A DNA stretch of 64,000 bases from Moraxella cuniculi DSM 21768 (lineage in GTDB: Bacteria; Pseudomonadota; Gammaproteobacteria; Pseudomonadales; Moraxellaceae): assembly GCF_900156515.1 (NCBI RefSeq), contig NZ_FTNU01000009.1, positions 1 through 64,000 of the forward strand, written 5' to 3'. The stretch's first letter is position 1. Every line of letters begins with the position of its first letter. A program made the position numbers and the translations under genes. Shown piece after piece: positions 37,913-47,129 of the stretch. The notes under the pieces are model-generated. The model was not told the DNA's origin. It saw only the letters and a list, made by a program, of their open reading frames with translations, and ran no database searches.

Positions 37913-39169
37913 ATGCTAACCACCCCGCAAGCTTACCGCAAAAAGCTGCCCACCGCCCTAAAGAGCATTGTATTTTATGGCGTTGCTTTTGGCAGTTTTC
38001 GTATGTTGATTGGCGGCGTTTCGGTTTTGTATTTATTAAGCCGCGGGGTATCGCTTGCCGACTTGGGACTGCTTAAGTCGTTTCAGTTTGCCCTGATGAT
38101 GTTTTTGGATTTGCCACTTTCTTATTTGACCGACCGCTACAGTCGCAAATTATCCACTATTTTGGGCATTGTGTTTGGTGCAGCTTGGCTTTTGATGACT
38201 GCTGCCGCAAGCAGTTTGTGGCAATTTTATCTTGCCGAAGCATTCAACGCCGTCTCATTGTCATTATTTAATGGTGCTTATATTTCTTATTTAATTGACA
38301 TAAAAAATAAAACCGCACCAGAGCTTAGCACCAAGACCTTGCTGGCGTATGATAACAAATATAACAGTCTGGGCATGGCAATCTGTGCCTTTGTTGGAGC
38401 CGCGTTTATCAGTCCGCAGACCAGTGCCATTTGGTATATCGCAGGTGTGTTACTGCTTATCATCGCAGCAGGTGCATGGCTACACATGCCAAGCGATCAA
38501 CAAACGCCGCAAGCCACCAGCACCACCAATCACCAAGACAACAAACTGCTGATGGTCGCTCGGCACGCAAAACAGCTCACAGACATTCTCAAGCACAAGC
38601 CACAGATTGCCTATGCCTTGGTGGTGATAAGCATTCTTTTGGTGTATTTTCAGATATTGGTTCAGCTGTGGCAACCACTTGTGGATATTGTCAATCCCAG
38701 CACGTTTGGTTGGGTTTATGGTTTGTTCTTTTCGGTGCTAAGCATTGCCCAAATTCTCTCAAGCAGCTTTGTTGATAATGACAAGCTCTCCGCCATGCAC
38801 AAAAAGATTGCCATTGTCGCCTTATTAACCATCGCCCTGCTACTTATGGCGATGAGTGTTTCTTTTGCCACAAAGTCATGGTATGCCACTGTCGGCATTT
38901 TGCTGTCTTTGTCGCTGATGTTTTTTGCCATTAAGGTTTTGATGATTGAAGCCTCAGCAACATTTCACGACATCATACCTGATGCTCATCGCTCGGTGCT
39001 GGACGCTTTGGGATTTTTTGCCAGTCGCCTTGTACTGCTTTTGTTATTTCCACTCATCACCTATTTGACCGACCGCTTGGGTTTTGCTGTGCTGGTGGGG
39101 ATTTTTGTGATGATTTTGGCGGTTTATTTTGTTATAAAATACAAAATCAACAAGGCAAATTTGGCTTGA
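37913..39169 (+). CDS. MFS transporter
   Basis: A 418-residue inner-membrane protein with about twelve helices. DLPLSYLTDRYSRK after helix 2 is the MFS A-motif region, and TDRLG recurs in the second half. AAGGA lies before the ATG. Substrate not recognised; it looks like the multidrug or metabolite exporter type. It is transcribed against the surrounding nuo genes and thereby separates nuoCD from nuoE. A Fur-like site lies 125 bases upstream, which would suit an iron-linked exporter, but this is weak evidence. Confidence 0.75.
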   Translation: MLTTPQAYRKKLPTALKSIVFYGVAFGSFRMLIGGVSVLYLLSRGVSLADLGLLKSFQFALMMFLDLPLSYLTDRYSRKLSTILGIVFGAAWLLMTAAASSLWQFYLAEAFNAVSLSLFNGAYISYLIDIKNKTAPELSTKTLLAYDNKYNSLGMAICAFVGAAFISPQTSAIWYIAGVLLLIIAAGAWLHMPSDQQTPQATSTTNHQDNKLLMVARHAKQLTDILKHKPQIAYALVVISILLVYFQILVQLWQPLVDIVNPSTFGWVYGLFFSVLSIAQILSSSFVDNDKLSAMHKKIAIVALLTIALLLMAMSVSFATKSWYATVGILLSLSLMFFAIKVLMIEASATFHDIIPDAHRSVLDALGFFASRLVLLLLFPLITYLTDRLGFAVLVGIFVMILAVYFVIKYKINKANLA

Positions 39170-39325
39170 TGATAAATTTCTAGACTTATCAAAATCAACC
39201 AGCTGTTCAAATTTTGCCGATTGTTACGAATTGGCAAAATATCTGTAGGCTGATGATATTAATTATAAAATATTTAATTATTTTTTGTTTTATATTTAAA
39301 AATTAACAAAAAAAAATACAATTTA

Positions 39326-39361
39326 ATTGACATTGACATTGACATTGGCATTGACATTGAC
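39326..39361 (+). repeat. Six tandem ATTGAC hexamers upstream of a LysE-type exporter gene
   Basis: Five exact ATTGAC units and one variant (ATTGGC, fourth position) run in phase for 36 bases. Each junction creates TTGACA, the -35 consensus, so the tract is a ladder of -35 elements at six-base steps. TATTAT (39367-39372) and TATAAA (39370-39375) follow. It lies 190 bases before the gene at 39551 in the 381-base gap 39170-39550, which is otherwise AT-rich and empty. Confidence 0.85.
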
Positions 39362-39550
39362 AATAATATTATAAATTACCGTGAATTGACTTTGATAGAT
39401 TTTAAAATAATCTTAAGCCTGTCTTATTAATTTTTCACGCCGCCAAGGCAAACAGCCACAAACGCACCACTGCCAATTTAAAGCCGTGCTTCGTTTTGTG
39501 GCATATTTAGCCATGACAAATCAGATATTTGGTTTTAAAAGGACTACCCA

Positions 39551-40159
39551 ATGAATGAATTTTTTGCCGTTGCCTTGGTTACTATTTTGGCGGTGATTAG
39601 CCCCGGTGCAGATTTTGCCATCACCACAAAAAACAGCTATCTGTATGGGCGTGGCGTGGGAATTTTGACCGCTACAGGCATTGCGTTGGGCGTGCTGATC
39701 CATGTGGCTTATACGCTGTTGTTTGTGGGGGCGGTGATGAAATTCATGCCGAATTTTTTGGACATCATAAAATACATTGGGGCGGCATATCTGATATACA
39801 TCGGCTACCAAACTTTTGTGCAAAAACCCGTTTCCCAAAATGGCGACAGTTTGCCCATCTCACCCACCCAAGCCCTAAAATACGGACTATTCACCAACGC
39901 GTTAAACCCCAAAACCACGCTATTTGTGATTAGCACCTATACCCAAATTGTGAGACCTGACACCTCTTTGGGCGTGCTTTTGGGCTATGGGGCGTTTATG
40001 TCTTTGGCTCATTTTGTGTGGTTTGCGATTGTGGCGTTGCTGTTTTCACAGTCTCATTTGCGACAGAAAATGCTGGCACACCAAGTCATCATCAACCGCA
40101 TCATTGGCGTACTCTTGGCGGGACTGGGTGGTTTATTGCTGGTGAGTAATTTATCTTAG
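39551..40159 (+). CDS. LysE/RhtB-family exporter
   Basis: A 202-residue inner-membrane exporter with five to six helices. AVISPGADFAITTKNSYLYGRGVGI near residue 15 is the signature of the RhtB branch, which exports amino acids such as homoserine, threonine or lysine. NALNPKTTLFVIS is the second conserved segment. It is on the plus strand within the minus-strand nuo region. A six-unit ATTGAC tract lies upstream. Substrate unknown. Confidence 0.85.
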   Translation: MNEFFAVALVTILAVISPGADFAITTKNSYLYGRGVGILTATGIALGVLIHVAYTLLFVGAVMKFMPNFLDIIKYIGAAYLIYIGYQTFVQKPVSQNGDSLPISPTQALKYGLFTNALNPKTTLFVISTYTQIVRPDTSLGVLLGYGAFMSLAHFVWFAIVALLFSQSHLRQKMLAHQVIINRIIGVLLAGLGGLLLVSNLS

Positions 40160-40263
40160 TCGTTGGTTTTGACAAATTACATTTGCCCTACAGATGGTTA
40201 TTGCTTGGACTGCTTAGTGTCAATGATTTGATAATATCATCATAACAAGCACGCCATCACGGT

Positions 40264-40839
40264 TTATTTTTCTGCACGGAAATTTTTACCCAGCATCTCG
40301 CCAAGCCCTTGATAATGCCGAAAATTATAAATCAGCGGCTGCCAGAGCGTTGGGTCAATCTTATCTTTATCAAAAACCAACCCTTCTGCGGCATGAACCT
40401 GCAAGATTTTTAGCTCAACGATGGCATAACCATCTCGGTTGATGATATTGACAACCCCAGCTTCTGCCTGCAACGGGCATTCGGTGATTTTTTGTGGTTT
40501 CACCTTGAAAGACGGCTCGGCAGTCAAGCCAGCAAGTGCAAATTTATCATCACAGAACTGGTATTGCTCATTGACCGCTTGCATATTGCCCGTAAACGGA
40601 GCGATTTTCTCAACATTTTGCCACAGATTTTCGCTTGCGATATTTAGCACAACCTCTGGGCAATGCTGGATATTTTGATACGCTTTGCCCTGCACACCCA
40701 AACCGATGACGACATTATCGCCCAAGCACCAGCTTGACGAAATCGGACTGATGTTGGTTTTGCCCTGATTATCCACGCTGGTTAATAGCACGACAGGAAA
40801 GCCATAATAAAACATTTTGGGATTGATGGGAATGTGCAT
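40264..40839 (-). CDS. Flavin-reductase-like FMN-binding protein
   Basis: A 191-residue protein of the flavin reductase-like split-barrel family. PINPKMFYYGFPVVLLTSVDNQGKTNISPISSSW is the N-terminal FMN-binding segment, and GDNVVIGLGVQGKAYQNIQ the next conserved block. The start at 40839 is fixed by AAGGAGG four bases upstream. Members reduce FMN or bind it for an unknown partner. It is convergent with the LysE-type gene at 39551. Confidence 0.8.
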   Translation of the reverse strand: MHIPINPKMFYYGFPVVLLTSVDNQGKTNISPISSSWCLGDNVVIGLGVQGKAYQNIQHCPEVVLNIASENLWQNVEKIAPFTGNMQAVNEQYQFCDDKFALAGLTAEPSFKVKPQKITECPLQAEAGVVNIINRDGYAIVELKILQVHAAEGLVFDKDKIDPTLWQPLIYNFRHYQGLGEMLGKNFRAEK

Positions 40840-41099
40840 AATACCTCCTTTACTGTCCATATCTTTGATGCTTGCTGTTTTTCAACTCCAAACAGTGCAA
40901 TGCACGGCAAAATAACGCCTGATAACATTCATGCAATAAAGCCAAACTTTTATCCTGAGCAAATATCGCACTTTTAATGACAAAGTCGCACAGTCTGATA
41001 TTATCCATGATAAAGCTATATCGTCATGACAAGGTTAATCCTCGCCGATACCAAACCAGTGGAAAATGCCACAAAAACGCATCTTTAAGACTGGCTACC

Positions 41100-41732
41100 C
41101 TACCAAAAATCCATGACACTTTTTATCACACCGACCGCACCCAACCCCAGTAATAACAACGCCGAGATAAGCATGGTGAGCTTGATAAATTTTGGCTTGC
41201 AAATTTTGCTAAATAAATAAGCATAAACCAACAAAATGGCATAGTCTAGCACCACCCAAGTGATGGTAAGTGCCGTGGCAGCGACAGCTTTGGACTCAGC
41301 AACGCCAAAAAACAACGGAAAAAATCCAATAAAAAACAACACATCTTTTGGGTTGGCAATACCCACCAAAAACCCTTGTTTGATATGTGTAATCAGACCT
41401 TGTCTGTCCGCTTGGTGCTTATACAGGCTAAGCTGACTGACCTGTTTTAACTCAGTTAGGATTGAAAAAGCAAAATAGATAATGTACAAAGAGCCGACCA
41501 GCGTTAAGGCACTTAGCCACCGCTCATCAATACCAACCACACCAAACAGCACCAATAAGGATACGCCGATTAATACCAATGAAGCCAAATTTGTGCCGAT
41601 AACGGTGCATAAACTCGCCATCAAACCATCACTGGCACCATGGTTAGCAACCATCACCGTAACAGGACCAGGGGTGGATAAAAATACCACAACCGACAGC
41701 GCAAACCCAAACCAAAGTTGATAATCAAACAT
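41100..41732 (-). CDS. LysE/RhtB-family exporter, second copy
   Basis: A 210-residue membrane exporter with six helices. STPGPVTVMVANHGASDG near residue 19 and GIANPKDVLFFIGFFPLF are the family landmarks. It is clearly divergent from the protein at 39551, so it is not a recent duplicate. AAGGAG lies eight bases before the ATG. Its first eight bases overlap the end of the small ORF before it. Confidence 0.85.
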   Translation of the reverse strand: MFDYQLWFGFALSVVVFLSTPGPVTVMVANHGASDGLMASLCTVIGTNLASLVLIGVSLLVLFGVVGIDERWLSALTLVGSLYIIYFAFSILTELKQVSQLSLYKHQADRQGLITHIKQGFLVGIANPKDVLFFIGFFPLFFGVAESKAVAATALTITWVVLDYAILLVYAYLFSKICKPKFIKLTMLISALLLLGLGAVGVIKSVMDFW

Positions 41733-42012
41733 CGATACGCTCCTTGGGCATTTTTATTGGGCATGTATCTATAACCAAACCACCCTCTTCATACAGTTGA
41801 TACTGTCGCCACTCTAGATTGTTAATATCTCCAAAAAAACCTAACTCGCTTGGGTACTTTTGAGATTTATTAAAAACACATATTCTGTTTCTGATTATCC
41901 TTCTAATATTCAAGCCTTTTTGTCTATCTATTGGTGCAACCAAATCAAACACTTCTCTAGGGTTGATATACATATGCACTTGCTTGTCAATACCTTTTGA
42001 AAGCTCTATCAA
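41725..42012 (-). CDS. Hypothetical protein or gene remnant, AT-rich
   Basis: An open frame of 95 codons that begins only at a TTG (42012) without a good ribosome-binding site; the first in-frame ATG is 13 codons later. The frame is open back to a TAA near 42055. The product includes YINPREVFDLVAPIDRQKG and ends KMPKERIDV. It is not recognised. It follows the 317-residue unknown gene after 86 bases and overlaps the LysE-type gene by eight. The missing proper start suggests a truncated gene or a fused remnant. Confidence 0.4.
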   Translation of the reverse strand: MIELSKGIDKQVHMYINPREVFDLVAPIDRQKGLNIRRIIRNRICVFNKSQKYPSELGFFGDINNLEWRQYQLYEEGGLVIDTCPIKMPKERIDV

Positions 42013-42098
42013 GATACAGCCTGTAATTCTTGATAGTTTTAGCTGCAGATTTGATTATCCCGAGCTTTCATCAGCACATTTTAATTTGAAAATCCCAA

Positions 42099-43052
42099 TT
42101 ATATCACTTTTAACATTTTTATAAAGTTATCACGAACACTGGATGTATTTTCTGTACCGCTATAGCCAAATCTTGCATAATAACAAACGGATAGGTATGA
42201 TGTTACAATTAAATCCTCACCTATTGCCTCTTGTAAAGAAAACTTATTCTTTGCCGATAGAACCATGGCTGTTACAACCGATTTATTGATTAGTGGATCG
42301 CATTCTTTTAAAAACTCCAGTGCTAAATCATTTGATTTTTCTTGAAAATACACCTGCTCAGTTCTACTTATCCTATTTCCAATGTTTATCATAACTGGCA
42401 TAAAATGATCTTTATAAACAGAATTGTATAAATCCCAACCAATCCTACCTTGATTATATAAACCAGCATAAGTAAATCTTGTCGCATACAATATTGGCAT
42501 TAACGCATTATAATTCTTTGGTAATTTTTCAGTTATCTTATTTAAATTGTCAAATATGGAACTAAAACTCCAAGGTTGAACAATCTCTACAATATTTAGG
42601 ATAGAAAGAGGCTCTATATTATCCAACAAACCGTCTTTATCCAAGGTGCGTGATTTGTATTTTCCAATTTTATAAAAAATCATTATTTCATTTAGAATAA
42701 GAAGTCGCAAGTTTGCAATTAAATCCTGCAAAGGCTGTAGACCCATAGATAGCTTAATCAAAAATAGAGATGCTCGCTCTACCTCGTCTGGCATATCATT
42801 AATCATCGCACCACCATACTCGGAATAATCAATACCGCTATTCTTTACAAAATCTCTTGATTTCTCATCTCCATAGCTGGCACCGTCCAACTCTTGCAAG
42901 ACAAAAAGATATGCCATTTCATAATCCCTTAAGTCTTTTTGTATTAGTGAAAATGCAAGTTTGGCAGCAGTATATTCCAATCCATCGGTTTGTATTTTTT
43001 GATAAAGCTCCATATCAGCACAAACAGATTTTTTTTTGAAAAAATCAAACAT
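42099..43052 (-). CDS. Hypothetical protein, AT-rich, unknown function
   Basis: A 317-residue protein, predicted soluble and mostly helical, beginning MFDFFKKKSVCADMELYQ. No catalytic motif, signal peptide or membrane segment was recognised. The start at 43052 is chosen because AAGGGG lies seven bases before it; in-frame ATGs at 43058 and 43070 are closer to or upstream of that site. Sampled lines are about 28-35% G+C against about 42% in neighbouring nuoCD. It lies 45 bases downstream of nuoCD on the same strand and could be read through from it. Acquired DNA is a reasonable inference. Confidence 0.6.
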   Translation of the reverse strand: MFDFFKKKSVCADMELYQKIQTDGLEYTAAKLAFSLIQKDLRDYEMAYLFVLQELDGASYGDEKSRDFVKNSGIDYSEYGGAMINDMPDEVERASLFLIKLSMGLQPLQDLIANLRLLILNEIMIFYKIGKYKSRTLDKDGLLDNIEPLSILNIVEIVQPWSFSSIFDNLNKITEKLPKNYNALMPILYATRFTYAGLYNQGRIGWDLYNSVYKDHFMPVMINIGNRISRTEQVYFQEKSNDLALEFLKECDPLINKSVVTAMVLSAKNKFSLQEAIGEDLIVTSYLSVCYYARFGYSGTENTSSVRDNFIKMLKVI

Positions 43053-43097
43053 TGACATTCCCCTTGACAAACTTTCTTAAGAATCATTGATTATGAT

Positions 43098-44846
43098 TTA
43101 CCTATCACAATCCGCCATCACAATATCAATACTTGCCAAATAAATAATCGCATCAGACACCAGCGAGCCGTTAATCACGCTAGGCATTTGCTGTAGATGA
43201 GCAAAGGTCGGCGTGCGAATACGAGTGCGATAGCTCATTGTTGAATTATCCGAGGTTACATAGTAGCTATTAAGCCCTTTAACACCCTCCACCATGCACG
43301 CAGACTCACCTGCTGGCATCACAGGCCCCCATGACACAGAGACAAAGTGGTTAATCAGAGTCTCAATGTCTTGTAGCGTGCGGTCTTTTGGTGGTGGCAC
43401 GGCAAGTGGGTGTTCGGCTTTATACGCCCCTGATGGCATATTGTTTAAGCACTGCTCAATGATGCGTAGTGACTGGCGTATCTCTTCAATTTTGACAAGG
43501 CATCTATCATAAGCATCGCCGTTATAAAACACAGGAACTTCAAACTCAAAATTCTCATAACCCAGATATGGGCGAGCTTTACGCAAATCAAAATCAATAC
43601 CTGTGGCACGAAGCCCCGCCCCTGTTACCCCCCAAGCCAGGGCGTGCTTGGCATCATATTGAGCCACTGCCTGTGTGCGTCCTTTTAGCACGCTGTTGGT
43701 CATGGTGGCTTTATAATATTCATCAATGCGTTTTGGCATCCAGTCCAAAAATTCTCGCACCAGACGCTGCCAGCCATTTGGCAAATCATGAGCCGTGCCA
43801 CCAATTCTAAACCACGCAGGGTGCATACGATAGCCTGTTACCGCTTCAATGACATCGTATGCCTTTTGGCGATCGGCAAACATATAAAACACAGGGGTCA
43901 TGCCACCAGCGTCTTGGATAAATGTCCCCCAGTAGAGTAAATTATTAGTAATTCTAAACAATTCACTCATCATAATGCGAATGGTATTGGCACGATCAGG
44001 CACAGTAATGCCAGCTAACTTTTCCACCGCCATGATATAGGGCAGCTCATTCATCACCCCACCCAGATAGTCAATGCGGTCGGTATAAGGGATAAAAGAG
44101 TGCCAAGTTTGGCGTTCTGCCATTTTTTCAGCACCGCGATGATGATAGCCAATATCAGGAATGCAATCAACAATCTCCTCACCATCTAATTGCAGCACCA
44201 AACGAAACGCCCCGTGTGCCGATGGGTGGTTTGGACCAATGTTCAAAAACATAAAATCCTCATCACGCCCAGAGCGTTTCATACCCCATTCTTCTGGCAC
44301 GAAGCGTAAATTTTCTTGCTCAAACTGCTGCTTGGCAGTGTTCAAAAAATACGGCGTAAATTCGGTCGCACGAGCGTGATATTCCTTGCGAAGCGGATGT
44401 CCTTCCCAATATTTTGGCAACAAAATCCGTGTCAGGTGCGGGTGGTCGTCAAACACCACGCCAAACATATCCCACACCTCACGCTCATACCAGTTGGCAT
44501 TGGGATAAATCTTGGTAGCACTGGGGATATGCTCGCCCTCTGCCAGTGCGACTTTTATGCGAATATCACTATTTCGCTCAAGGCTCATCAAGTGATAAAA
44601 TACAGTAAAATCACTTGTCGGCAAGCCATATCTATGCTGGCGTAATCGCTCATCAATGGCAGAAAGATCCACAAGCATAACAAATGGCTTGGGCAAGGTG
44701 CGTAAATACAACAGCACCTCAAGCACTTGATGCTTACCCACCCAAACGGTCGGAATGCCGTCTTGCGTCTCTTGGACGGTTAAATTATCAAACTTTGCAC
44801 TAAGTTTAGTTAAGATTTCAAAATCGTGAATGTGGTTAATGCTCAT
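43098..44846 (-). CDS. nuoCD: NADH:quinone oxidoreductase fused subunit CD
   Basis: A 582-residue fusion of the 30 kDa (NuoC, about residues 1-170) and 49 kDa (NuoD, about 195-582) subunits, as in E. coli. [21 protein letters not shown] is the NuoC signature. [12 protein letters not shown] and [13 protein letters not shown] in NuoD form the quinone pocket near cluster N2. The ATG at 44846 has GGA upstream; the frame before it starts with TTG. It is cut off from nuoB by three unrelated genes and from nuoE by six. Confidence 0.97.
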   Translation of the reverse strand: MSINHIHDFEILTKLSAKFDNLTVQETQDGIPTVWVGKHQVLEVLLYLRTLPKPFVMLVDLSAIDERLRQHRYGLPTSDFTVFYHLMSLERNSDIRIKVALAEGEHIPSATKIYPNANWYEREVWDMFGVVFDDHPHLTRILLPKYWEGHPLRKEYHARATEFTPYFLNTAKQQFEQENLRFVPEEWGMKRSGRDEDFMFLNIGPNHPSAHGAFRLVLQLDGEEIVDCIPDIGYHHRGAEKMAERQTWHSFIPYTDRIDYLGGVMNELPYIMAVEKLAGITVPDRANTIRIMMSELFRITNNLLYWGTFIQDAGGMTPVFYMFADRQKAYDVIEAVTGYRMHPAWFRIGGTAHDLPNGWQRLVREFLDWMPKRIDEYYKATMTNSVLKGRTQAVAQYDAKHALAWGVTGAGLRATGIDFDLRKARPYLGYENFEFEVPVFYNGDAYDRCLVKIEEIRQSLRIIEQCLNNMPSGAYKAEHPLAVPPPKDRTLQDIETLINHFVSVSWGPVMPAGESACMVEGVKGLNSYYVTSDNSTMSYRTRIRTPTFAHLQQMPSVINGSLVSDAIIYLASIDIVMADCDR

Positions 44847-44997
44847 AATATCCAACTTACTTTAAATCTCTACAGTCTTACAACAGCTAAAATATTTAAA
44901 AATTTATTCTATACCAAAAAATAAATTATTAGCTGTTTTAGCACAAAATAGAAACCAAATCCGCCAATAAAATAATTGTAAACAATCAATAATAAAC

Positions 44998-45468
44998 CTA
45001 GGGAGCTTTTAGTACCGTTGCTTGACACTGCACAGGAAATTTAATAGAGTTAGCAATAAAGCATAATTTATGTGCCTGTTCATGCAAAGCCAATGCCAAC
45101 TTTTGGTCGCCCTGGCTAATTTTTACCACAGGATTTAATGTCGCACAGACAAACTGCCCTGCATTTTTATCATCACCTTCATTCATTATTGCTGTGGCAT
45201 TATCTTGGTATGTTTGTACCACAATTTGATTAATCGCACATAAATGCAAATACCAAAGTTTGTGGCAAGATGAAATGCTGGCAAGCAACAGCTCTTCTGG
45301 ATTCCACTTGTGCTTATCACCGCGAAATGCTGGGTCTGATGATGCCAAAATATCCACCTTATCATCTGCTGAAATGACAAAATTGCGTTCATAACTGGTA
45401 TAATCTTTAGTACCTACGCCAAGATTACCCTGCCAAGTAATACTAACTGTATACTGATGCGTTTTCAT
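44998..45468 (-). CDS. OsmC/Ohr-family protein
   Basis: A 156-residue protein of the OsmC fold. NPEELLLASISSCHKLWYLHLC near residue 59 holds the first redox Cys and the following His, and HKLCFIANSIKFP near the C terminus the second Cys. OsmC-type proteins reduce organic hydroperoxides with a Cys pair. The start at 45468 (MKTHQYTVSI) has AAAGGGTGGG before it and lies inside the GFA-type gene, overlapping it by 26 bases, so the two are translationally linked. Confidence 0.82.
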   Translation of the reverse strand: MKTHQYTVSITWQGNLGVGTKDYTSYERNFVISADDKVDILASSDPAFRGDKHKWNPEELLLASISSCHKLWYLHLCAINQIVVQTYQDNATAIMNEGDDKNAGQFVCATLNPVVKISQGDQKLALALHEQAHKLCFIANSIKFPVQCQATVLKAP

Positions 45469-45775
45469 CGCCCACCCTTTTGCTGCTTGTTCCAACTACA
45501 TCATCAAATAATCCTGCGGACAAATAATAATTGTCCGTGCCTAATTGATGAAAATACAAATGCGTGCCACACGTTTTACAAAAATTGCGAGTTCCCCATT
45601 CTACTAATTGAAAACTGGCGATATTGTCGGCATTGTCGGTTTTTATGCCTTGCACCATCGTTGTAAACCCTGCTGAACCGCCCCAAGTACGGCAATTATT
45701 GCAATGGCAAGCGTGCAATTCTTGATTATCCGCTGTTTCAATGGTAACGGCTTTACATAAACATTGACCTTTCAT
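45443..45775 (-). CDS. GFA-family zinc-binding protein
   Basis: A 110-residue protein of the glutathione-dependent formaldehyde-activating (GFA) fold. Zinc ligands are visible as Cys5-x-Cys7, CHCNNC (Cys23, 25, 28) and CKTC (Cys66, 69). ATG at 45775 with AAGGTGA upstream is chosen over the GTG three codons earlier. It is somewhat short: the usual C-terminal stretch after GLFDD is replaced by an unrelated tail that overlaps the OsmC gene, so a frameshift or shortening is possible. Members of this fold are often not true formaldehyde enzymes, so no substrate is assigned. Confidence 0.78.
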   Translation of the reverse strand: MKGQCLCKAVTIETADNQELHACHCNNCRTWGGSAGFTTMVQGIKTDNADNIASFQLVEWGTRNFCKTCGTHLYFHQLGTDNYYLSAGLFDDVVGTSSKRVGDENASVYS

Positions 45776-45824
45776 AAATTTCACCTTTTATTGACTGATA
45801 TGACAAATTTTAGAAAATAAGAAA

Positions 45825-46259
45825 TTATTTATTGGCGAAGAAATCCATAATTTCTTTATCCTGCTCTAAAATTTCATCAGCAATTCTAAAAACATCAGCT
45901 TTGTAATGATGATTTAACGAGTTTTCTCTATTAAGAATTTCTACATCTTTAATATTCTTCCAAGAAACTTTATCAGCATTTAATAATGTGGTTGCAATAT
46001 GGTCTTGATTATCCCATAACATCAATGGAAAACCAACTCTGTTAATCATTTCATTATTTTCATCAAATTCACACATTACTATCAAACATTTAATATTTTG
46101 ACCATGTGAATTTGGCTGGATTTCAGCATAATAATAAGCAAACGCATCATTATTATGGTAAACAAACCGAGTAAGACGAGTGATATTTTCTTGACAGCAT
46201 ACACAAGTAATATAATGCGGTTCTTCACATTCTATTTCTATCAAGCAATCATCACTCAT
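45825..46259 (-). CDS. Conserved hypothetical protein with CxxCC motif, AT-rich
   Basis: A 144-residue soluble, acidic protein. CVCCQENITRLTRFVYHNNDAF near residue 19 has a Cys cluster that might bind metal, followed by YYYAEIQPN. The layout recalls a widespread family of uncharacterised bacterial proteins, but no function is known to me. It is AT-rich relative to nuoB, which precedes it by 21 bases. It is followed by the GFA gene after about 50 bases. Confidence 0.6.
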   Translation of the reverse strand: MSDDCLIEIECEEPHYITCVCCQENITRLTRFVYHNNDAFAYYYAEIQPNSHGQNIKCLIVMCEFDENNEMINRVGFPLMLWDNQDHIATTLLNADKVSWKNIKDVEILNRENSLNHHYKADVFRIADEILEQDKEIMDFFANK

Positions 46260-46280
46260 ATCATTCGCCTATTTTATTTA

Positions 46281-46952
46281 TCAAAACGCATCATCTTGGC
46301 TTCTTAGGTTTTTCACGGCAATGCGTTCGGCATTTTTACGATCTCGCTCTGGTGTCATCAAAGGCTGAATGATGCCTTGATTGTCAAGATGAATGCCTAG
46401 CGGTCGGCGTTCGTGCGTGATGGATTCTTGTAACAACATCAACGCCTGAATCAAAGCCTCGGGGCGAGGCGGACAGCCTGGAATATAGACATCGACAGGG
46501 ATAATCTTATCCACGCCCTGCACCACCGAATAAATATCATACATACCGCCCGAGTTGGCACACGCTCCCATGGAAATAACCCATTTTGGTTCAAGCATCT
46601 GCTCATACAACCGCAAAATCACAGGTGCCATCTTAACAAAACAGGTGCCTGCCACAATCATCACATCGGCTTGGCGGGGTGATGCACGAATAACCTCCGC
46701 CCCAAATCTTGATAAATCATGCACGCCTGTCAAGGTTGTGGCATATTCCACATAGCAGCAGCTTGTACCAAAGTTAAACGGCCAAAGAGAATTTTTGCGT
46801 CCCCAGTTGGCAGCGGCGTGTGTTAAATCTTCAAGTTTTGCCAAGAATACATTTTTTTCAACTTCTGCCTGCGTGATATCATCAACCACTTGGCGAGAAT
46901 TGTGTGGATACTGGTTGCCATTTTCATTTGGGCGAGTTAAGGTGTATTTCAT
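46281..46952 (-). CDS. nuoB: NADH:quinone oxidoreductase subunit B
   Basis: A 223-residue peripheral subunit carrying terminal cluster N2. [10 protein letters not shown] gives the adjacent Cys pair, [12 protein letters not shown] the third and [11 protein letters not shown] the fourth ligand. [18 protein letters not shown] is conserved. It begins 178 bases after nuoA. Instead of nuoCD, an unrelated AT-rich gene follows. Confidence 0.97.
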   Translation of the reverse strand: MKYTLTRPNENGNQYPHNSRQVVDDITQAEVEKNVFLAKLEDLTHAAANWGRKNSLWPFNFGTSCCYVEYATTLTGVHDLSRFGAEVIRASPRQADVMIVAGTCFVKMAPVILRLYEQMLEPKWVISMGACANSGGMYDIYSVVQGVDKIIPVDVYIPGCPPRPEALIQALMLLQESITHERRPLGIHLDNQGIIQPLMTPERDRKNAERIAVKNLRSQDDAF

Positions 46953-47129
46953 AGCGGATTTTATAAATAAGTATTTGTTAATATTAAAAAAAGTTTTGCT
47001 ATTTATCGCTTGGCATATCTTTGACTTTGTTCATCAAGGCAGGATTTTGAGCTTTATTGCCACAAAAAACAACAGCGAATATCAACATGGCATCAATTCG
47101 ATAATTGCCAAATTTCATTTGTCACTTCC

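Noticed and set aside
39326-39361. CRISPR-like array from the ATTGAC repeats
   Set aside because: The units are contiguous hexamers without spacers; no CRISPR array or cas gene is present in the window.
42099-43052. Toxin-immunity or phage-defence assignment for the AT-rich gene pair
   Set aside because: No nuclease, pore, ADP-ribosyltransferase, HEPN or TIR-type motif could be seen; composition alone does not justify the label.
45443-45495. OsmC start at 45495 within the GFA frame
   Set aside because: The upstream codons are non-conserved and the ATG at 45468 has the better ribosome-binding site and family-like N terminus.
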